A stretch of 64,000 nucleotides of DNA from Neptunicoccus cionae. Its GTDB lineage: Bacteria > Pseudomonadota > Alphaproteobacteria > Rhodobacterales > Rhodobacteraceae. The stretch covers positions 1-64,000 of the forward strand of contig NZ_BMKA01000010.1 of assembly GCF_014643735.1 (NCBI RefSeq). The letters run 5' to 3'. The notes under the pieces are model-generated. The model searched no databases, was not told where the DNA came from, and saw nothing but the letters and a program-made list of their open reading frames with translations. Every line of letters starts with the position of its first letter. The stretch's first letter is position 1. Shown one piece after another: positions 52,041 through 61,720 of this stretch. Position numbers and translations under genes: made by a program.

Positions 52041-52269
52041 GCCTCGATTCAGTCCAAGAGAGGCGGTCGAGGCGTCACCGCCTCGGTATGTATCAATGGC
52101 CCCCCGATCACAGGGTCAGAGGCTGCGCCTTCGGCTTCTGATCGAACAGAATCACACGCCGCATGAGCCATGCGGCAGGAGATCGGATCCGACTTTTTTG
52201 ACAGAAGCGTTGACGCTTTGAACCGAGTATTAAATATTGAAACAAATAACGAACGAGCCGCAACCGAGC

Positions 52270-53703
52270 ATGCCCAAGAACATCCTAATATTTTCCGACG
52301 GGACCGGCCAAGTCGGTGGGCTACGACCCGACCAGCGACTATCGAACGTTTACAAGATGTATCGCGCGATGCGTCCCGGACCATCTTCGCCAATCGACCC
52401 GAAAGAACAGGTCTGTTTCTATTCCGCCGGTCTCGGTGCGGGTGAGGTTGGGGGCTTAACGCTCCGGCGGATTAGGAACATCCTGTCGGCGGCGGTTGGG
52501 ACCGGGATCGACGAAAACGTAATCGATTGCTACGAGAAGATCATCTCCTACTACGAGCCCGGTGACCATATCCTTCTCTTCGGATTTTCGAGAGGCGCCT
52601 ACACCGTCCGTGCCGTTGCCAACGTGATGAACCTCTGCGGTGTCCCGACAAGGATGCCGGACGGATCGCCGGTTCCGCGCTTCGGACCGCGGCTGAGGAA
52701 GATCGCCAGCGATGCCGTGAATTTCGTCTACAACCATGGAAATGGCTACCCACGCGGGCAGAAGCCCTATTACGAAAGGCGTGAAGAGCTGGGTCGGCGG
52801 TTCCGGCAGAAGTACGAAAGTTTCGTGCCGGATGCGGACGAGGACGTCCAAGGCAACGTCCAGCCGACGTTCATCGGCGTTTTCGACACAGTCGCCGCAC
52901 TTGGAAACGCGCAGGTAAGCCTGCTGGCTGGCGTCGTCGCCTTTACGCTCTTTGCCGCGTTCGGTGCGGCACTTTGGTTCTCTTGGCCCTGGTACGTCTG
53001 GCTTCCCCTTCTCGGCTTCCTTGGTCTCATCGGATTCTGGTATGCGAAGCTGAAGTGGTCGCAGTGGAAGTACTTCTCACCGGACGAGACGAAGCCACTC
53101 AGACTGACCCGTCTCGCCGACTGGCCTGCGATCTGGAAACACGGCCACTACGCTAAGTGGAGTCTTGAAAACTATGACCAGTGGCTCGATTCCGATGTCG
53201 GCCACGCCCGTCATGCCCTAGCGATAGACGAGCATCGCAAGAACTTTCCCCGCGTGAAATGGGCAATGGCGGCTGAAGCTAGGAAGACCGAAGGCCGTGA
53301 CCCACCTTGGTTGAAGCAAGTCTGGTTCGCTGGCTGCCACAGTGACGTTGGCGGCAGCTATCCCGAACCAGAGTCCCGTCTCAGCGACATCGCGCTCAGC
53401 TGGATGCTTGAAGAACTGAAAGCATGCGTGCCTGATGTCCAAATCAACGATAACAAGATCTACGTCATGTCCGATCCGAGGGGCATGCAGCACGAGGAAA
53501 CATTCATGTTCGCGTACGGTCCGATCCGGCGGCGGTGGCCGGTTGCGCCGCGCGTAGTAAGCGCCGCTTTCCAGCTCCATCCATCGGTCTTCGAGCGCCT
53601 TGAAGCTGGGCCGGTTTCACACGTAGGAGAGATGCGACCTTACAGACCCGAGCAACTCCGTGACCATCCCTCTACGAAGTCTTACTTCGATGATGGAGAG
53701 TGA
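52270..53703 (+). CDS. DUF2235-family hydrolase with membrane segments
   Basis: A 477-residue alpha/beta-hydrolase-like protein. It opens with the DUF2235 block MPKNILIFSDGTGQ, has the nucleophile elbow GFSRG at 105-109, and later AGCHSDVGGSYPE, which would supply the Asp and His of the triad. Two adjacent hydrophobic helices lie near residues 210 to 255 (LLAGVVAFTLFAAFGAALWF, YVWLPLLGFLGLIGFWY). The same domain forms type VI phospholipase effectors (Tle1), but no T6SS gene is near. A membrane-damaging suicide effector is one possible reading. The ATG at 52270 is preferred to 52237 because it starts the domain. Confidence 0.8.
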   Translation: MPKNILIFSDGTGQVGGLRPDQRLSNVYKMYRAMRPGPSSPIDPKEQVCFYSAGLGAGEVGGLTLRRIRNILSAAVGTGIDENVIDCYEKIISYYEPGDHILLFGFSRGAYTVRAVANVMNLCGVPTRMPDGSPVPRFGPRLRKIASDAVNFVYNHGNGYPRGQKPYYERREELGRRFRQKYESFVPDADEDVQGNVQPTFIGVFDTVAALGNAQVSLLAGVVAFTLFAAFGAALWFSWPWYVWLPLLGFLGLIGFWYAKLKWSQWKYFSPDETKPLRLTRLADWPAIWKHGHYAKWSLENYDQWLDSDVGHARHALAIDEHRKNFPRVKWAMAAEARKTEGRDPPWLKQVWFAGCHSDVGGSYPEPESRLSDIALSWMLEELKACVPDVQINDNKIYVMSDPRGMQHEETFMFAYGPIRRRWPVAPRVVSAAFQLHPSVFERLEAGPVSHVGEMRPYRPEQLRDHPSTKSYFDDGE

Positions 53704-53919
53704 CCAGATTGGTCGTCATATCGGCGTGGAAAGGTTGGCCAGTATCGTAACCGCTGTGAGCGGCCGGCCCCTAGCTGAGCTTTTGGTCGACGCGCAACCA
53801 GCGGCAGCTTCAAGGCCACAGCCGCGGACCAACATCACATGTCTTGATTGCACTTCTTATTCATCTCCGATCAGAGTGCCGGAACCAATCCACCAACCTA
53901 TTTCCTTGGAGATGCCGGT

Positions 53920-55944
53920 TTGAAACACAAGCGCCTAGATCTAGCATCAGAGATCAAAAGAGCATCGCTTCCGGCTGGCCTTCCGGGCTTTCTATATCCG
54001 GTCTTCGAAGCAGTCTCCAATGCACTTCATTCGATAGAAGACAAATATACCTTGAGCGCTCACGAAGATGGCTTCATCAGGGTTGAAATTGACATCGATG
54101 CGAAAACCATTGTGGTGGAGGATAACGGAGAGGGATTCAGCGCTGCCAATCTGGACGCTTTTCTGACGCCGTTTACTGGGAACAAGTTACGCCGGAACGG
54201 AAAAGGGTTTGGGCGTTTTGTTTCCTTCAAGATATTTGACAGTGTATTCTACGCTTCGCCGACGAAATTCTTAGACGGAAGGGTTGCCAATGCCGTTTTC
54301 GAGTACTTGCCGCTTGATCAAGACGACAACCTTAAAGAGTTGAACAGCAGCGAACATCTAGCACCACACAAACACGACACAGGACTTACCGTCAAGTTTT
54401 GCAATCCGAAAGACGAGTACCTCAAATATTTCGATTTTGCCAATGAGGCAAAAGAGGATGACTATACTGAAGAGGAAATATTGATCGCTCTTCTGGATCA
54501 TTTTCTTCTGGAGTTCGTCCAGAAAAAGACGCCTCAGAACTTCTTGTGTGTAATCGGCGGCGCGACTTTCAACCTCTCCGATTATTTCACGGAAAGCGTG
54601 ACACAGCGTGACCAGGACACCGTTTTGTTTGAGATAGACGGCGAGCATGTCGAATTTCATCTCCGCTACATGCAGATCGATGCTAAGAAATCGAAACGTC
54701 ACAGCCTTTACTTCTATGCGGACAATAGAGCGACAAGTGACCTTGAAAACATTGCCAAAGGGCTCCGGGACACGCCTTTCAATGACCAGAAGCGGCGGTA
54801 CAACTATCTCGTTTCAGTAACCAGTCCCTATTTCAAAGCCACTCAGTCTCGTGATCGAATTGAGAACCTTGGGATTGAGATTCAGCATCAAGGCAAGCAA
54901 AGATCACTGAAAGACGCACTTGCTGTCGAAGCAAAGGCTCGTATTTTAGAACTTGAGCCAATATATACGGGTACAAGGCGTGCGACGATAAAGTCGAACG
55001 TCGAGGAGCTGATTGCGCTCGACCCTGTCCTTCGACGAGGTCTTGGAGGAAAAACTCTTGATGAATTCGTCAGTGAGAGAGGTATCACAGAATCAAAAGA
55101 GCAGTTGGCGCAAGACCTGTTCGTCGAGCGGCTGCGAAGCAAATTCGACTTTCGGAAGATAAACTCAAAGACGCCGCTAGAGGAACTCCAGAGGGTAGTC
55201 AGAGATAACATCCCAGCCGATGCAAAAGAGGCGTTGGCCGTTTACGTGGCCTATCGGAATGACGTAATCAAAGTGCTTACGGAAATGCTTGATCGCAGGT
55301 CTGACGGGTCTGTGGCCAAAGAAGATGCCGTCCACGAGTTGATTTACCCCAGGTATAAGGACAGCGACGAGATCGACTACTCTTCGCACAACCTGTGGCT
55401 AATCGATGACGACCTAGCGTACGCGGAGTATATCTCCAGTGACCGGACCCCAAAGGGCAAGCAACGCGAAAAAGGATCGTTTGCTCACGACATATTGGTG
55501 AACAACGAAAAAGAACTTCTTATTGTTGAAATGAAACGACCACATAAGAAGGGATTTGCCGCCGTCGAAAACGCAGCCAAACCAACTGACAATCCGGTGC
55601 AACAACTCATTTCACAGATCGGAGAAATACGCGATTTTGGTGGCGTGACGACGAGCGGTGACCGAAAAGTTGAGGTCTCTCAAGATAATATGGTGCGGGG
55701 CTACGTCATAGCCGACTGGAACGACGATCTAGAAACATACCTTAAAGACAATGACTTCAAGATCACGAATTTCGGAGGCCCAATGGCCTACAAGTACTTT
55801 GACACGCGTAACATGATTATCGAAGTATTGGCTTTCGACCGACTGAAAGACCGTGCCGCCAAAAGAAACATGGTGTTTGTCGATATCTTGGAGGGTAAGA
55901 CAAATTATGCTGGGCTTCGGATCAGTCGCTTGGCAGGCGAGTAA
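53920..55944 (+). CDS. GHKL ATPase with C-terminal PD-(D/E)xK-like nuclease domain
   Basis: A 674-residue protein. The Bergerat ATP-binding fold is complete: FEAVSNALHSIED (Glu30, Asn34), DNGEGF (68-73) and GKGFGRFVSF (94-103). The C-terminal region has LIDDDLAYAEYISSDR, then DILVNNEKELLIVEMKRP and NPVQQLISQIGEI, a D...ExK pattern with a following Gln as in restriction-type nucleases. The TTG at 53920 follows CTTGGAG with 8 bases spacing and is preferred to an unsupported TTG at 53848. The layout recalls MORC/Hsp90-like ATPase-nuclease defence proteins. It is AT-richer than the transfer genes, which suggests separate acquisition. Confidence 0.78.
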   Translation: MKHKRLDLASEIKRASLPAGLPGFLYPVFEAVSNALHSIEDKYTLSAHEDGFIRVEIDIDAKTIVVEDNGEGFSAANLDAFLTPFTGNKLRRNGKGFGRFVSFKIFDSVFYASPTKFLDGRVANAVFEYLPLDQDDNLKELNSSEHLAPHKHDTGLTVKFCNPKDEYLKYFDFANEAKEDDYTEEEILIALLDHFLLEFVQKKTPQNFLCVIGGATFNLSDYFTESVTQRDQDTVLFEIDGEHVEFHLRYMQIDAKKSKRHSLYFYADNRATSDLENIAKGLRDTPFNDQKRRYNYLVSVTSPYFKATQSRDRIENLGIEIQHQGKQRSLKDALAVEAKARILELEPIYTGTRRATIKSNVEELIALDPVLRRGLGGKTLDEFVSERGITESKEQLAQDLFVERLRSKFDFRKINSKTPLEELQRVVRDNIPADAKEALAVYVAYRNDVIKVLTEMLDRRSDGSVAKEDAVHELIYPRYKDSDEIDYSSHNLWLIDDDLAYAEYISSDRTPKGKQREKGSFAHDILVNNEKELLIVEMKRPHKKGFAAVENAAKPTDNPVQQLISQIGEIRDFGGVTTSGDRKVEVSQDNMVRGYVIADWNDDLETYLKDNDFKITNFGGPMAYKYFDTRNMIIEVLAFDRLKDRAAKRNMVFVDILEGKTNYAGLRISRLAGE

Positions 55945-56034
55945 GCAATGTCACTTGGCCTCGTAGACCTTTGCGTCGAGCTTAGCAAATGTCCAGACGC
56001 CGCCCCGTCCGACAGACACGCCATGCCCGCCACC

Positions 56035-58044
56035 CTATCGGGCAACCAGCTTTTCACCACCGTCCTCTCGCAGCATCGCTTCCATTTCATCCAATCCATC
56101 GACAGCAGAGCGCATCTGCGCCTCATCATCCACGCCCACTGTCTCGGCATCCACAACCTGGCCCCCAAAGTCCATTTCTATCTGTCGCTGTTCCTCGGCG
56201 ATAACGGCTTGAACGACGGGCGCGGTTTTCTTTGCGTCGATGTCGGTTTGCCCTGAAGATTGGCCGCGGCCCGCAACGTGGCTTGCGCTGTCCACAACCG
56301 CGTCAGTTTCAGGTCCACTTGGTCCGTTCGCAGGCGGTGTCATCGGCATGGCACGCACACTCAGTGGGAGATTCCCCTGCGGGCCACCTCCCCCCGGCTT
56401 CGGAAACGGCAGCTCCCCCGTCTGTGCCGCGTGGATCGCCTTGAACAGCCGATCGTCGAAGTACTGGATCCGCTTTGCCCGGACCGGCATCTGGGCATCG
56501 ATCACCATGACAATCTCGTCGAGGGGCAGACGGCGCGCTTCATCTTCGGGCAACAAAGAGCTTTCTTCGGTCCGTGTGGATTGGCTGCGGCCCTCGAAGG
56601 GGTTCTTACCGATGGACTGCGAACGCGTGATTACCGTCTTGGTGGTCTTGCCAACCGCCTTGCTCAGCTCCTCGACGGTTTTTTCATCCGAAGGCGTCAG
56701 GTAGAGCTTCACGCCCGCGTTGCCCTGCAGCGCACGGCGGGTGTTCTCGCCATAGATTTCATCGAGGGCGGGGATCGTCTGCGTGACCACGGCAAGGTGA
56801 CCGCGATAGGTTCGCAGGGTCTCGATGCTCTCGACCACGATGGGCATCTTGCCGAGACGGTTGAACTCGTCGAGCATGATCATCACTGGCCACGGCTCGT
56901 CTGGCCCGGGATCCTTTTCCTGCATGGCCGAGAGCAGGTCGGAGAAAAACAGCCGGATCAGCGGCGCGAGGGGTTTGACCATCAGCGGCTGGACCACGAG
57001 ATAGACCGAAAAGGGCTTCTTGCGGATTGTCCGGAAATCAAAGTCCGACACCGCCGTCGCCTCATCGATGGCCGGGTTCTGCCACTGGTCCAGCCCCGAG
57101 GTCATCAGGAGCGAGACGTAAGAGGTCAGCGTATCGTTGTTGGTCGAGGCCAGCCGGGTGAAGATCAGCTTGGCGGCCCGGTTATCCACCTCGTGGCCGC
57201 GCGCGAAGTATTCCTTCTGCTTGTTCCCGCCCGACGCCGCGATGCGGTAGATCTCGCCCAAGGTGGGGCGCTTGCGCTGGAACGCCAGCAGGCCTGCTGC
57301 CACGAAGAGATCGATGCCGCCCTTGAGGAGGCCCTGCACCCGGTCATTGTCGCTCTGCAGGAACAGCGTCGCGAGAAGCTGCAATTCCATCTGCTGGCGC
57401 GCGGGATCTTTCAGTTGATAGATGCGCAGGAGCGGGTTGTAACGATGCGTGCGCTTGCCCTCCCAATCGGTGGGGGCAAAGCGATAGACCTTGTCGCCTT
57501 GGGCTGCGCGATGCCGGGCCGTGGCCTCAAAGCACTCGCCCTTCACATCGAGCGTCACGGCAGAGCCTTGCCAGGTCAGCAGGTTCGGAATAACGAAGCC
57601 CGTGGTCTTGCCGCGGCCCGTGGGCGCCACAATCAGCGCATGGGGGAAGACCTTGGAGCAAATGTAATTGGCGCGGGAGCCGGGCGGCCCAAGTTTGCCG
57701 AGGATGAACCCGGTCCCGGGCGCCCCGAAGAACCCATTGGCCTTCATCTCGCGCGCGGTCTGCCAATGGGTCTGGCCAAAGCGTGTCAGGGCGGACCCCG
57801 AGAGGGCGAGGCTCAGCATCAGGCCGGCGGCGGCAAAGCTGCCGATGATCAGGTGAATAAGTTGTGCGTCCTCCGGGCGGCGATCGAGGATCGCCAGATA
57901 GTTATGCGCGATATAGGCAAAGTCGATCTCGGCCCCGAAGCCGATATCCTGGTAGGTCAGCACCGCGGAGGCGATGGTATAGCCCATGGCGGCGGTCACC
58001 AGCGTCACAAGCAGGACGCCCGTGGCGATCCGCGCTTTTCCCAT
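56035..58044 (-). CDS. virD4: VirD4/TraG-like coupling protein
   Basis: A coupling ATPase of 669 residues that brings the relaxase-DNA complex to the channel. Two N-terminal membrane helices lie at about 6 to 30 and 62 to 85, Walker A is APTGRGKT (140-147), and Walker B lies in VMIMLDEFNRLG. The C-terminal 120 residues are acidic and disordered. The ATG at 58044 is used; a TTG at 58056, which overlaps the relaxase stop, is an alternative. It is separated from the other VirB genes by the accessory cargo. Confidence 0.93.
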   Translation of the reverse strand: MGKARIATGVLLVTLVTAAMGYTIASAVLTYQDIGFGAEIDFAYIAHNYLAILDRRPEDAQLIHLIIGSFAAAGLMLSLALSGSALTRFGQTHWQTAREMKANGFFGAPGTGFILGKLGPPGSRANYICSKVFPHALIVAPTGRGKTTGFVIPNLLTWQGSAVTLDVKGECFEATARHRAAQGDKVYRFAPTDWEGKRTHRYNPLLRIYQLKDPARQQMELQLLATLFLQSDNDRVQGLLKGGIDLFVAAGLLAFQRKRPTLGEIYRIAASGGNKQKEYFARGHEVDNRAAKLIFTRLASTNNDTLTSYVSLLMTSGLDQWQNPAIDEATAVSDFDFRTIRKKPFSVYLVVQPLMVKPLAPLIRLFFSDLLSAMQEKDPGPDEPWPVMIMLDEFNRLGKMPIVVESIETLRTYRGHLAVVTQTIPALDEIYGENTRRALQGNAGVKLYLTPSDEKTVEELSKAVGKTTKTVITRSQSIGKNPFEGRSQSTRTEESSLLPEDEARRLPLDEIVMVIDAQMPVRAKRIQYFDDRLFKAIHAAQTGELPFPKPGGGGPQGNLPLSVRAMPMTPPANGPSGPETDAVVDSASHVAGRGQSSGQTDIDAKKTAPVVQAVIAEEQRQIEMDFGGQVVDAETVGVDDEAQMRSAVDGLDEMEAMLREDGGEKLVAR

Positions 58045-58052
58045 GGAGGCGC

Positions 58053-60386
58053 TCAATGGACCTGACCCCGCTCGGTCTCGCCATCCACGTCTGTGGTGCG
58101 GTGTTTTTCGTATTCGGTGTCGGCAAGATCATCGACCACCTGGCGCAAGGCCTCCGTGTTGGCCGTCGCGGCATCCGATTGCAGGTAAACCTTGGCGACA
58201 TAGAGCCGGTCGAGGCGGTCCTCGAGAACCTTTTCCAGCGCATCGGCATCGCCGGATGTGAGGCGGCCCAATTGGCGGTCATCCAGCACCCGCGCGATCT
58301 CCTCGCGGAAGGCGTCCCGCTCCGCCTCGGTCTCGAAGGGCGCGGACAACTCTCCCGCCCGCTCATGGTCCAGGACGCGCGCAATCTCGCCTGCGAGGCG
58401 GTCGGACCGGTCAAACTGCGGTGCAGTTTCACCGCGGGCTGCGAGGAGTGCGTCGCGCGTGCCAGACCCAAGCCCCTCGCGCAACTCGTTTTCGCGGCGG
58501 ACCTGATTGATGACCTCCGTGTCGCGGATCTCGACGACGGCCGCATAGGTCGCGCCGAGCCCGCGGGCGAGGTGGGACGGCATGTCCGGATAGCGCGCGC
58601 GCAAGTCATCCGTGACAGCATCTGCAACGGGCGTGCGGAGGTCGCGTCCCTCCATGATCCGGTCGACTTCTCGGGTGATCTCGCTGGCGCGGGCCGCATC
58701 GGTGATGGTCTCCCTGTAGGGCTCAGACCGGTCCATCACATCGCCAGGGCGTGCAAGCAGCTCCGGGTGTGCTTCGAGATACGCGCGCTGCTCCGTCTCG
58801 ATCCGGCGCTCCGCTCGCGATACAACCTCCCAATCCCGGTCCTCAATCTGCTGCGCTGTCAGGCCGTCTGCGCGCATCTCCTGACGGATTGTCCCTTCCA
58901 TCGCCCGGACCGCGCCCTCATGATAATGGAACCGCTCGCTGTCCGGTTCCGCTTCCATGACACCATCCCGGCGCAGCACCTGTTCGCGTTCCAGCAGCGT
59001 GCCGAGCGCGACATGCACATCGTTGAGAATGTCGCGCGCCTGTTCCAGATCGGCGCGGCGCTCGAGGTTCAGATCGCGCGCCTCGGCCACCTTAGAGAGA
59101 TCATCTGCGATCCATTGATGCTCCAGCGCGGCGCTCGAGGCCCCGGTTTCGATCCGGGCCACCACTTCCGATGTGCTGATCCCGGTGCCCCGTAGTGCTA
59201 CGTCAATGCGCGATCTCAGATCGGGCTCTGCCAGACGCTCGCGCTGGCTGGCGTCGATATTGGCTTCGGAATAGATCCCGCCCTCCGAGGGAGTCTCTGA
59301 CAGCGTGGATGATCGCAAACCGAGAGGCTGCATGTGCTGGACCTGCGTCTGGATGTCGATGAGGCGTTTTTCCAGCACGGGACGTTCCGCGTCAGACTTC
59401 TCGGCGATCATGCCCTGCACTCGCGCGAGCTTTTCCGCATAGAGGCTTCTCAGATCCTCGAAGCTTTGATCCTCGGCCATATACACATCTCCTGTTCGGT
59501 CCATCTGTCCGCCATGCGCCAGCACCTCGCCCGCGCGGAAGAGTGCCGCGGCGATGTCTGCCCGGGCCTCCCGGGAGGCCTCTGCGGCAAGCGAATGGTA
59601 GACGGTTCTGGTGTTGGCGATCTCCGCCAGCGTCCGGGTCAGGTCGGCCCCCACACGTTCCCGCTCGCGGGGTGCCCGCCCCTCTTCTTTCGCCGCATAA
59701 ACCTCGCTGGTGCGGGCCGGGTAATGCACGACGCCGCGATCCACCCGCCGCGTGGCCTCCAGCCGCACACCATACTTCTCGGCCTCCTCGACCATGGCGA
59801 GGCGGAAGTCGTCATAGTTGAAGCGGTGGTTGCGCCCCAGAAAGAAGAACTCGCCTTCCTGCGAGCGGCGGTTCAGCACCAGATGCGCATGGGGGTGATC
59901 CCGGTCCTCATGCACCGCGATGATGTAGTCGAAATGCCCCGCGTCGGTCTGGAAGAACCGCTCGGCCACATCCGTTGCGATGTCGCGCACATCCTCCCCG
60001 CGCGTGCCGATGGGGAAGGACATGAGCATGTGTGTGGTCTGGCCCAGCTTGGGCTTGAAGCCCGCATCCCACCGCTTGGCAAAGCGCTCGGTCAGGTCCT
60101 TGATGTCGCCCGCCTCGAGCTTCGCCTTGCCATCGAGGAACCCGCTACTGTCCACGATATGGGTGGACTTGGTCGTGAGGTAATCGAGCTGGTTTGCGAG
60201 CTGCGATTTGGTATGCGTGCCGCCGCCCCGGATCGCCTTGAAGACCGCTGGCCGGTGCCCTGCAGCCGCGCGCACAAGCTGGCTCTGCTTGGCGACATGC
60301 AGCCCCTGCATCGAGCCCCGGATCCGGCTCCAGCCGTCCCGGAAGACCTCGCCTGTGACAGCGTCAACCGCATCATTCAGCCGCAT
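58053..60386 (-). CDS. VirD2/MobP-like relaxase
   Basis: A 777-residue relaxase. The nicking Tyr is probably Y69 (ANQLDYLTTKS), and the metal-binding histidines are in HEDRDHPHAHLVLN (His159 to His168), the three-His motif of the PF03432 family. A long helical, charged C-terminal part of about 500 residues follows. The ATG at 60386 follows GAGGGAG; a TTG at 60392 is the alternative. It overlaps the MobC-like gene. Its probable target is the nested palindrome near 61259. Confidence 0.92.
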   Translation of the reverse strand: MRLNDAVDAVTGEVFRDGWSRIRGSMQGLHVAKQSQLVRAAAGHRPAVFKAIRGGGTHTKSQLANQLDYLTTKSTHIVDSSGFLDGKAKLEAGDIKDLTERFAKRWDAGFKPKLGQTTHMLMSFPIGTRGEDVRDIATDVAERFFQTDAGHFDYIIAVHEDRDHPHAHLVLNRRSQEGEFFFLGRNHRFNYDDFRLAMVEEAEKYGVRLEATRRVDRGVVHYPARTSEVYAAKEEGRAPRERERVGADLTRTLAEIANTRTVYHSLAAEASREARADIAAALFRAGEVLAHGGQMDRTGDVYMAEDQSFEDLRSLYAEKLARVQGMIAEKSDAERPVLEKRLIDIQTQVQHMQPLGLRSSTLSETPSEGGIYSEANIDASQRERLAEPDLRSRIDVALRGTGISTSEVVARIETGASSAALEHQWIADDLSKVAEARDLNLERRADLEQARDILNDVHVALGTLLEREQVLRRDGVMEAEPDSERFHYHEGAVRAMEGTIRQEMRADGLTAQQIEDRDWEVVSRAERRIETEQRAYLEAHPELLARPGDVMDRSEPYRETITDAARASEITREVDRIMEGRDLRTPVADAVTDDLRARYPDMPSHLARGLGATYAAVVEIRDTEVINQVRRENELREGLGSGTRDALLAARGETAPQFDRSDRLAGEIARVLDHERAGELSAPFETEAERDAFREEIARVLDDRQLGRLTSGDADALEKVLEDRLDRLYVAKVYLQSDAATANTEALRQVVDDLADTEYEKHRTTDVDGETERGQVH

Positions 60387-60966
60387 GGGCAAACTCCCTC
60401 AGCGCGGCCGTGGCCTGCAGCTGCATCGCGTCTCGACGGCGGCGCAGGAGCAGATCGATCTCGTCTGCAGAATCCAGAATGAACCTCGCCAGCCCGCGCA
60501 TCTGCGCAAGACGCAGTTCCGTGAACTCGGCACTCGTGCCTCCCATGGCCCCCTGCCCTTGCCGGTTGGCCTGCGTCATCTGCTTGGCGATCTGCGCGAC
60601 CCCATTGCCGACCTCGTGCAGCGAGGCGCGGTAGCGCGCCATCTCGGCCGCCATCTGCGCGTCCGGAACGAACACCCCACCCGCCGCCTGAATGAGCCGC
60701 CGCAGCCCCTCGGCCCGGCTCTCGATCCCCGCCTTCGCCAACACCGCGTCGAGGACTGCGAGCTCTGCAGTGGTCACCTTCACACTGACAGCGGAGACCG
60801 GGATCGCAGCATCCACTTGGCGCTCGGCATCGGCTTTGAGCGTGTACTGGATCGCCCGCACCGAAACGCCAAACCGTTCCGCCAGCACTGAAGTGGAAAC
60901 GCCTTCCGCAGCTTCGCGAACGATCTCCATGCGGTCCGCATCTGTGAGACGTTTTGAGCGCGACAT
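60373..60966 (-). CDS. MobC-like relaxosome accessory protein
   Basis: A 197-residue protein. The N-terminus has a helix-turn-helix (LTDADRMEIVREAAEGVSTSVLAERFGVSVRAIQYTL in parts), and the C-terminal half has the MobC-type pattern VGNGVAQIAKQMTQANRQGQ. It would bind the transfer origin and help the relaxase whose gene it overlaps by 14 bp. An ATG with no better alternative opens it. Confidence 0.82.
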   Translation of the reverse strand: MSRSKRLTDADRMEIVREAAEGVSTSVLAERFGVSVRAIQYTLKADAERQVDAAIPVSAVSVKVTTAELAVLDAVLAKAGIESRAEGLRRLIQAAGGVFVPDAQMAAEMARYRASLHEVGNGVAQIAKQMTQANRQGQGAMGGTSAEFTELRLAQMRGLARFILDSADEIDLLLRRRRDAMQLQATAALREFAHAAE

Positions 60967-61513
60967 GCGAAGAAAGACCCCCTATTTCCTGCCACCTTCA
61001 TACAAGGCTGCCCCACCATACGATACTATATCCGACTGTCAATAATATACTTACGTTGCTTCTGGTCTCCGCAGCCTTGTATTCCGCTTCAGGCCGCGGC
61101 CCGCAGGGACGCGGCCCTTCTGCCCTCACCACCGGGCAACCCACCTGACCCAAGGGTACCGTCCGCCTGTACCGCCCGAGGGTCTGGCCGAACACGCATG
61201 TGTTCGGACGGAAACGCGGGCGGGCGCAAACCCCACCGACAGGGCGGACAGGCAGGGTCAAGGAGGGCCAGATTTGGCTTGCCAAATCTCCGCCGCAAAA
61301 ACCGGCAGGCCCCGGCCTGACTGTTTTTGCGGATGGCCCCCTTGAGGCTGGCTGGACGGTCTGTCGCGATCTCTTTGATCTTGGCGGCGTTCGACCCACG
61401 AACGCGCAGCGACCGACACCTGGGGGTCGCCACCGGCAATCAACCCCGCCGGTGACGGCGTCCCTGGAACAGGGACAGGGCCGCCTGACGGCGGCCCATC
61501 CTCGTCAGAGGAT
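60967..61513. other. intergenic region upstream of the mobilisation genes
   Basis: This 547-bp stretch has no convincing gene; frames that cross it have no ribosome site and no protein-like composition. It is dense in inverted repeats: CCGAACAC/GTGTTCGG at 61188-61207 and the large nested palindrome listed separately at 61259-61344. This is the expected place of oriT. Confidence 0.6.
61259..61344. other. candidate oriT: nested palindrome
   Basis: From outside inwards: CAAGGAGGGCCA (61259-61270) pairs with TGGCCCCCTTG (61334-61344) with one bulge. Inside lie the perfect hairpin GATTTGGC-TT-GCCAAATC (61271-61288) and the perfect 10-bp stem CCGCAAAAAC (61293-61302) with GTTTTTGCGG (61323-61332), which itself encloses CAGGCC-CC-GGCCTG (61306-61319). 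The structure sits about 300 bp upstream of mobC and the relaxase gene. The role as oriT is inferred; the nick site is not identified. Confidence 0.55.
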
Positions 61514-61720
61514 TTAGTCCTGCGGTTCCTTCGAACTCGGCGGGAACATCACCAGCTCCGAAACCGCGACCGGAAAGTCGAGCTTGAGGCTGAAGAACTC
61601 CGAGCCGTCCCCGTTGCGGGTGTTGCGGAACATGGCACCCACGCGTTGGAAGCGAGTGCGTTCCTGGCCGTCATTGTCGGTGAACTTGACGGGAACGGTG
61701 GCGACGTAGTGGTTGGTCAT
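61514..61720 (-). CDS. small conserved-looking protein of unknown function
   Basis: A 68-residue protein starting at the ATG at 61720 behind an AAAAAGGAGATACCC site. The sequence (NHYVATVPVKFTDNDGQERTRFQRVGAMFRN, then SEFFSLKLDFPVAV) is beta-rich and recalls DUF736-like proteins that are frequent on alphaproteobacterial mobile elements. A longer frame to 61948 gives a leader without protein character. Confidence 0.7.
   Translation of the reverse strand: MTNHYVATVPVKFTDNDGQERTRFQRVGAMFRNTRNGDGSEFFSLKLDFPVAVSELVMFPPSSKEPQD

Noticed and set aside
56260-58065. A 601-codon open frame on the plus strand opposite virD4
   Set aside because: It is the antisense shadow of a well-conserved VirD4 gene with Walker motifs; its own translation has no domain and results from codon bias in GC-rich DNA.
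59334-60482. A 382-codon plus-strand frame opposite the relaxase
   Set aside because: It is antisense to the relaxase core with its three-histidine motif, and has no start signal.
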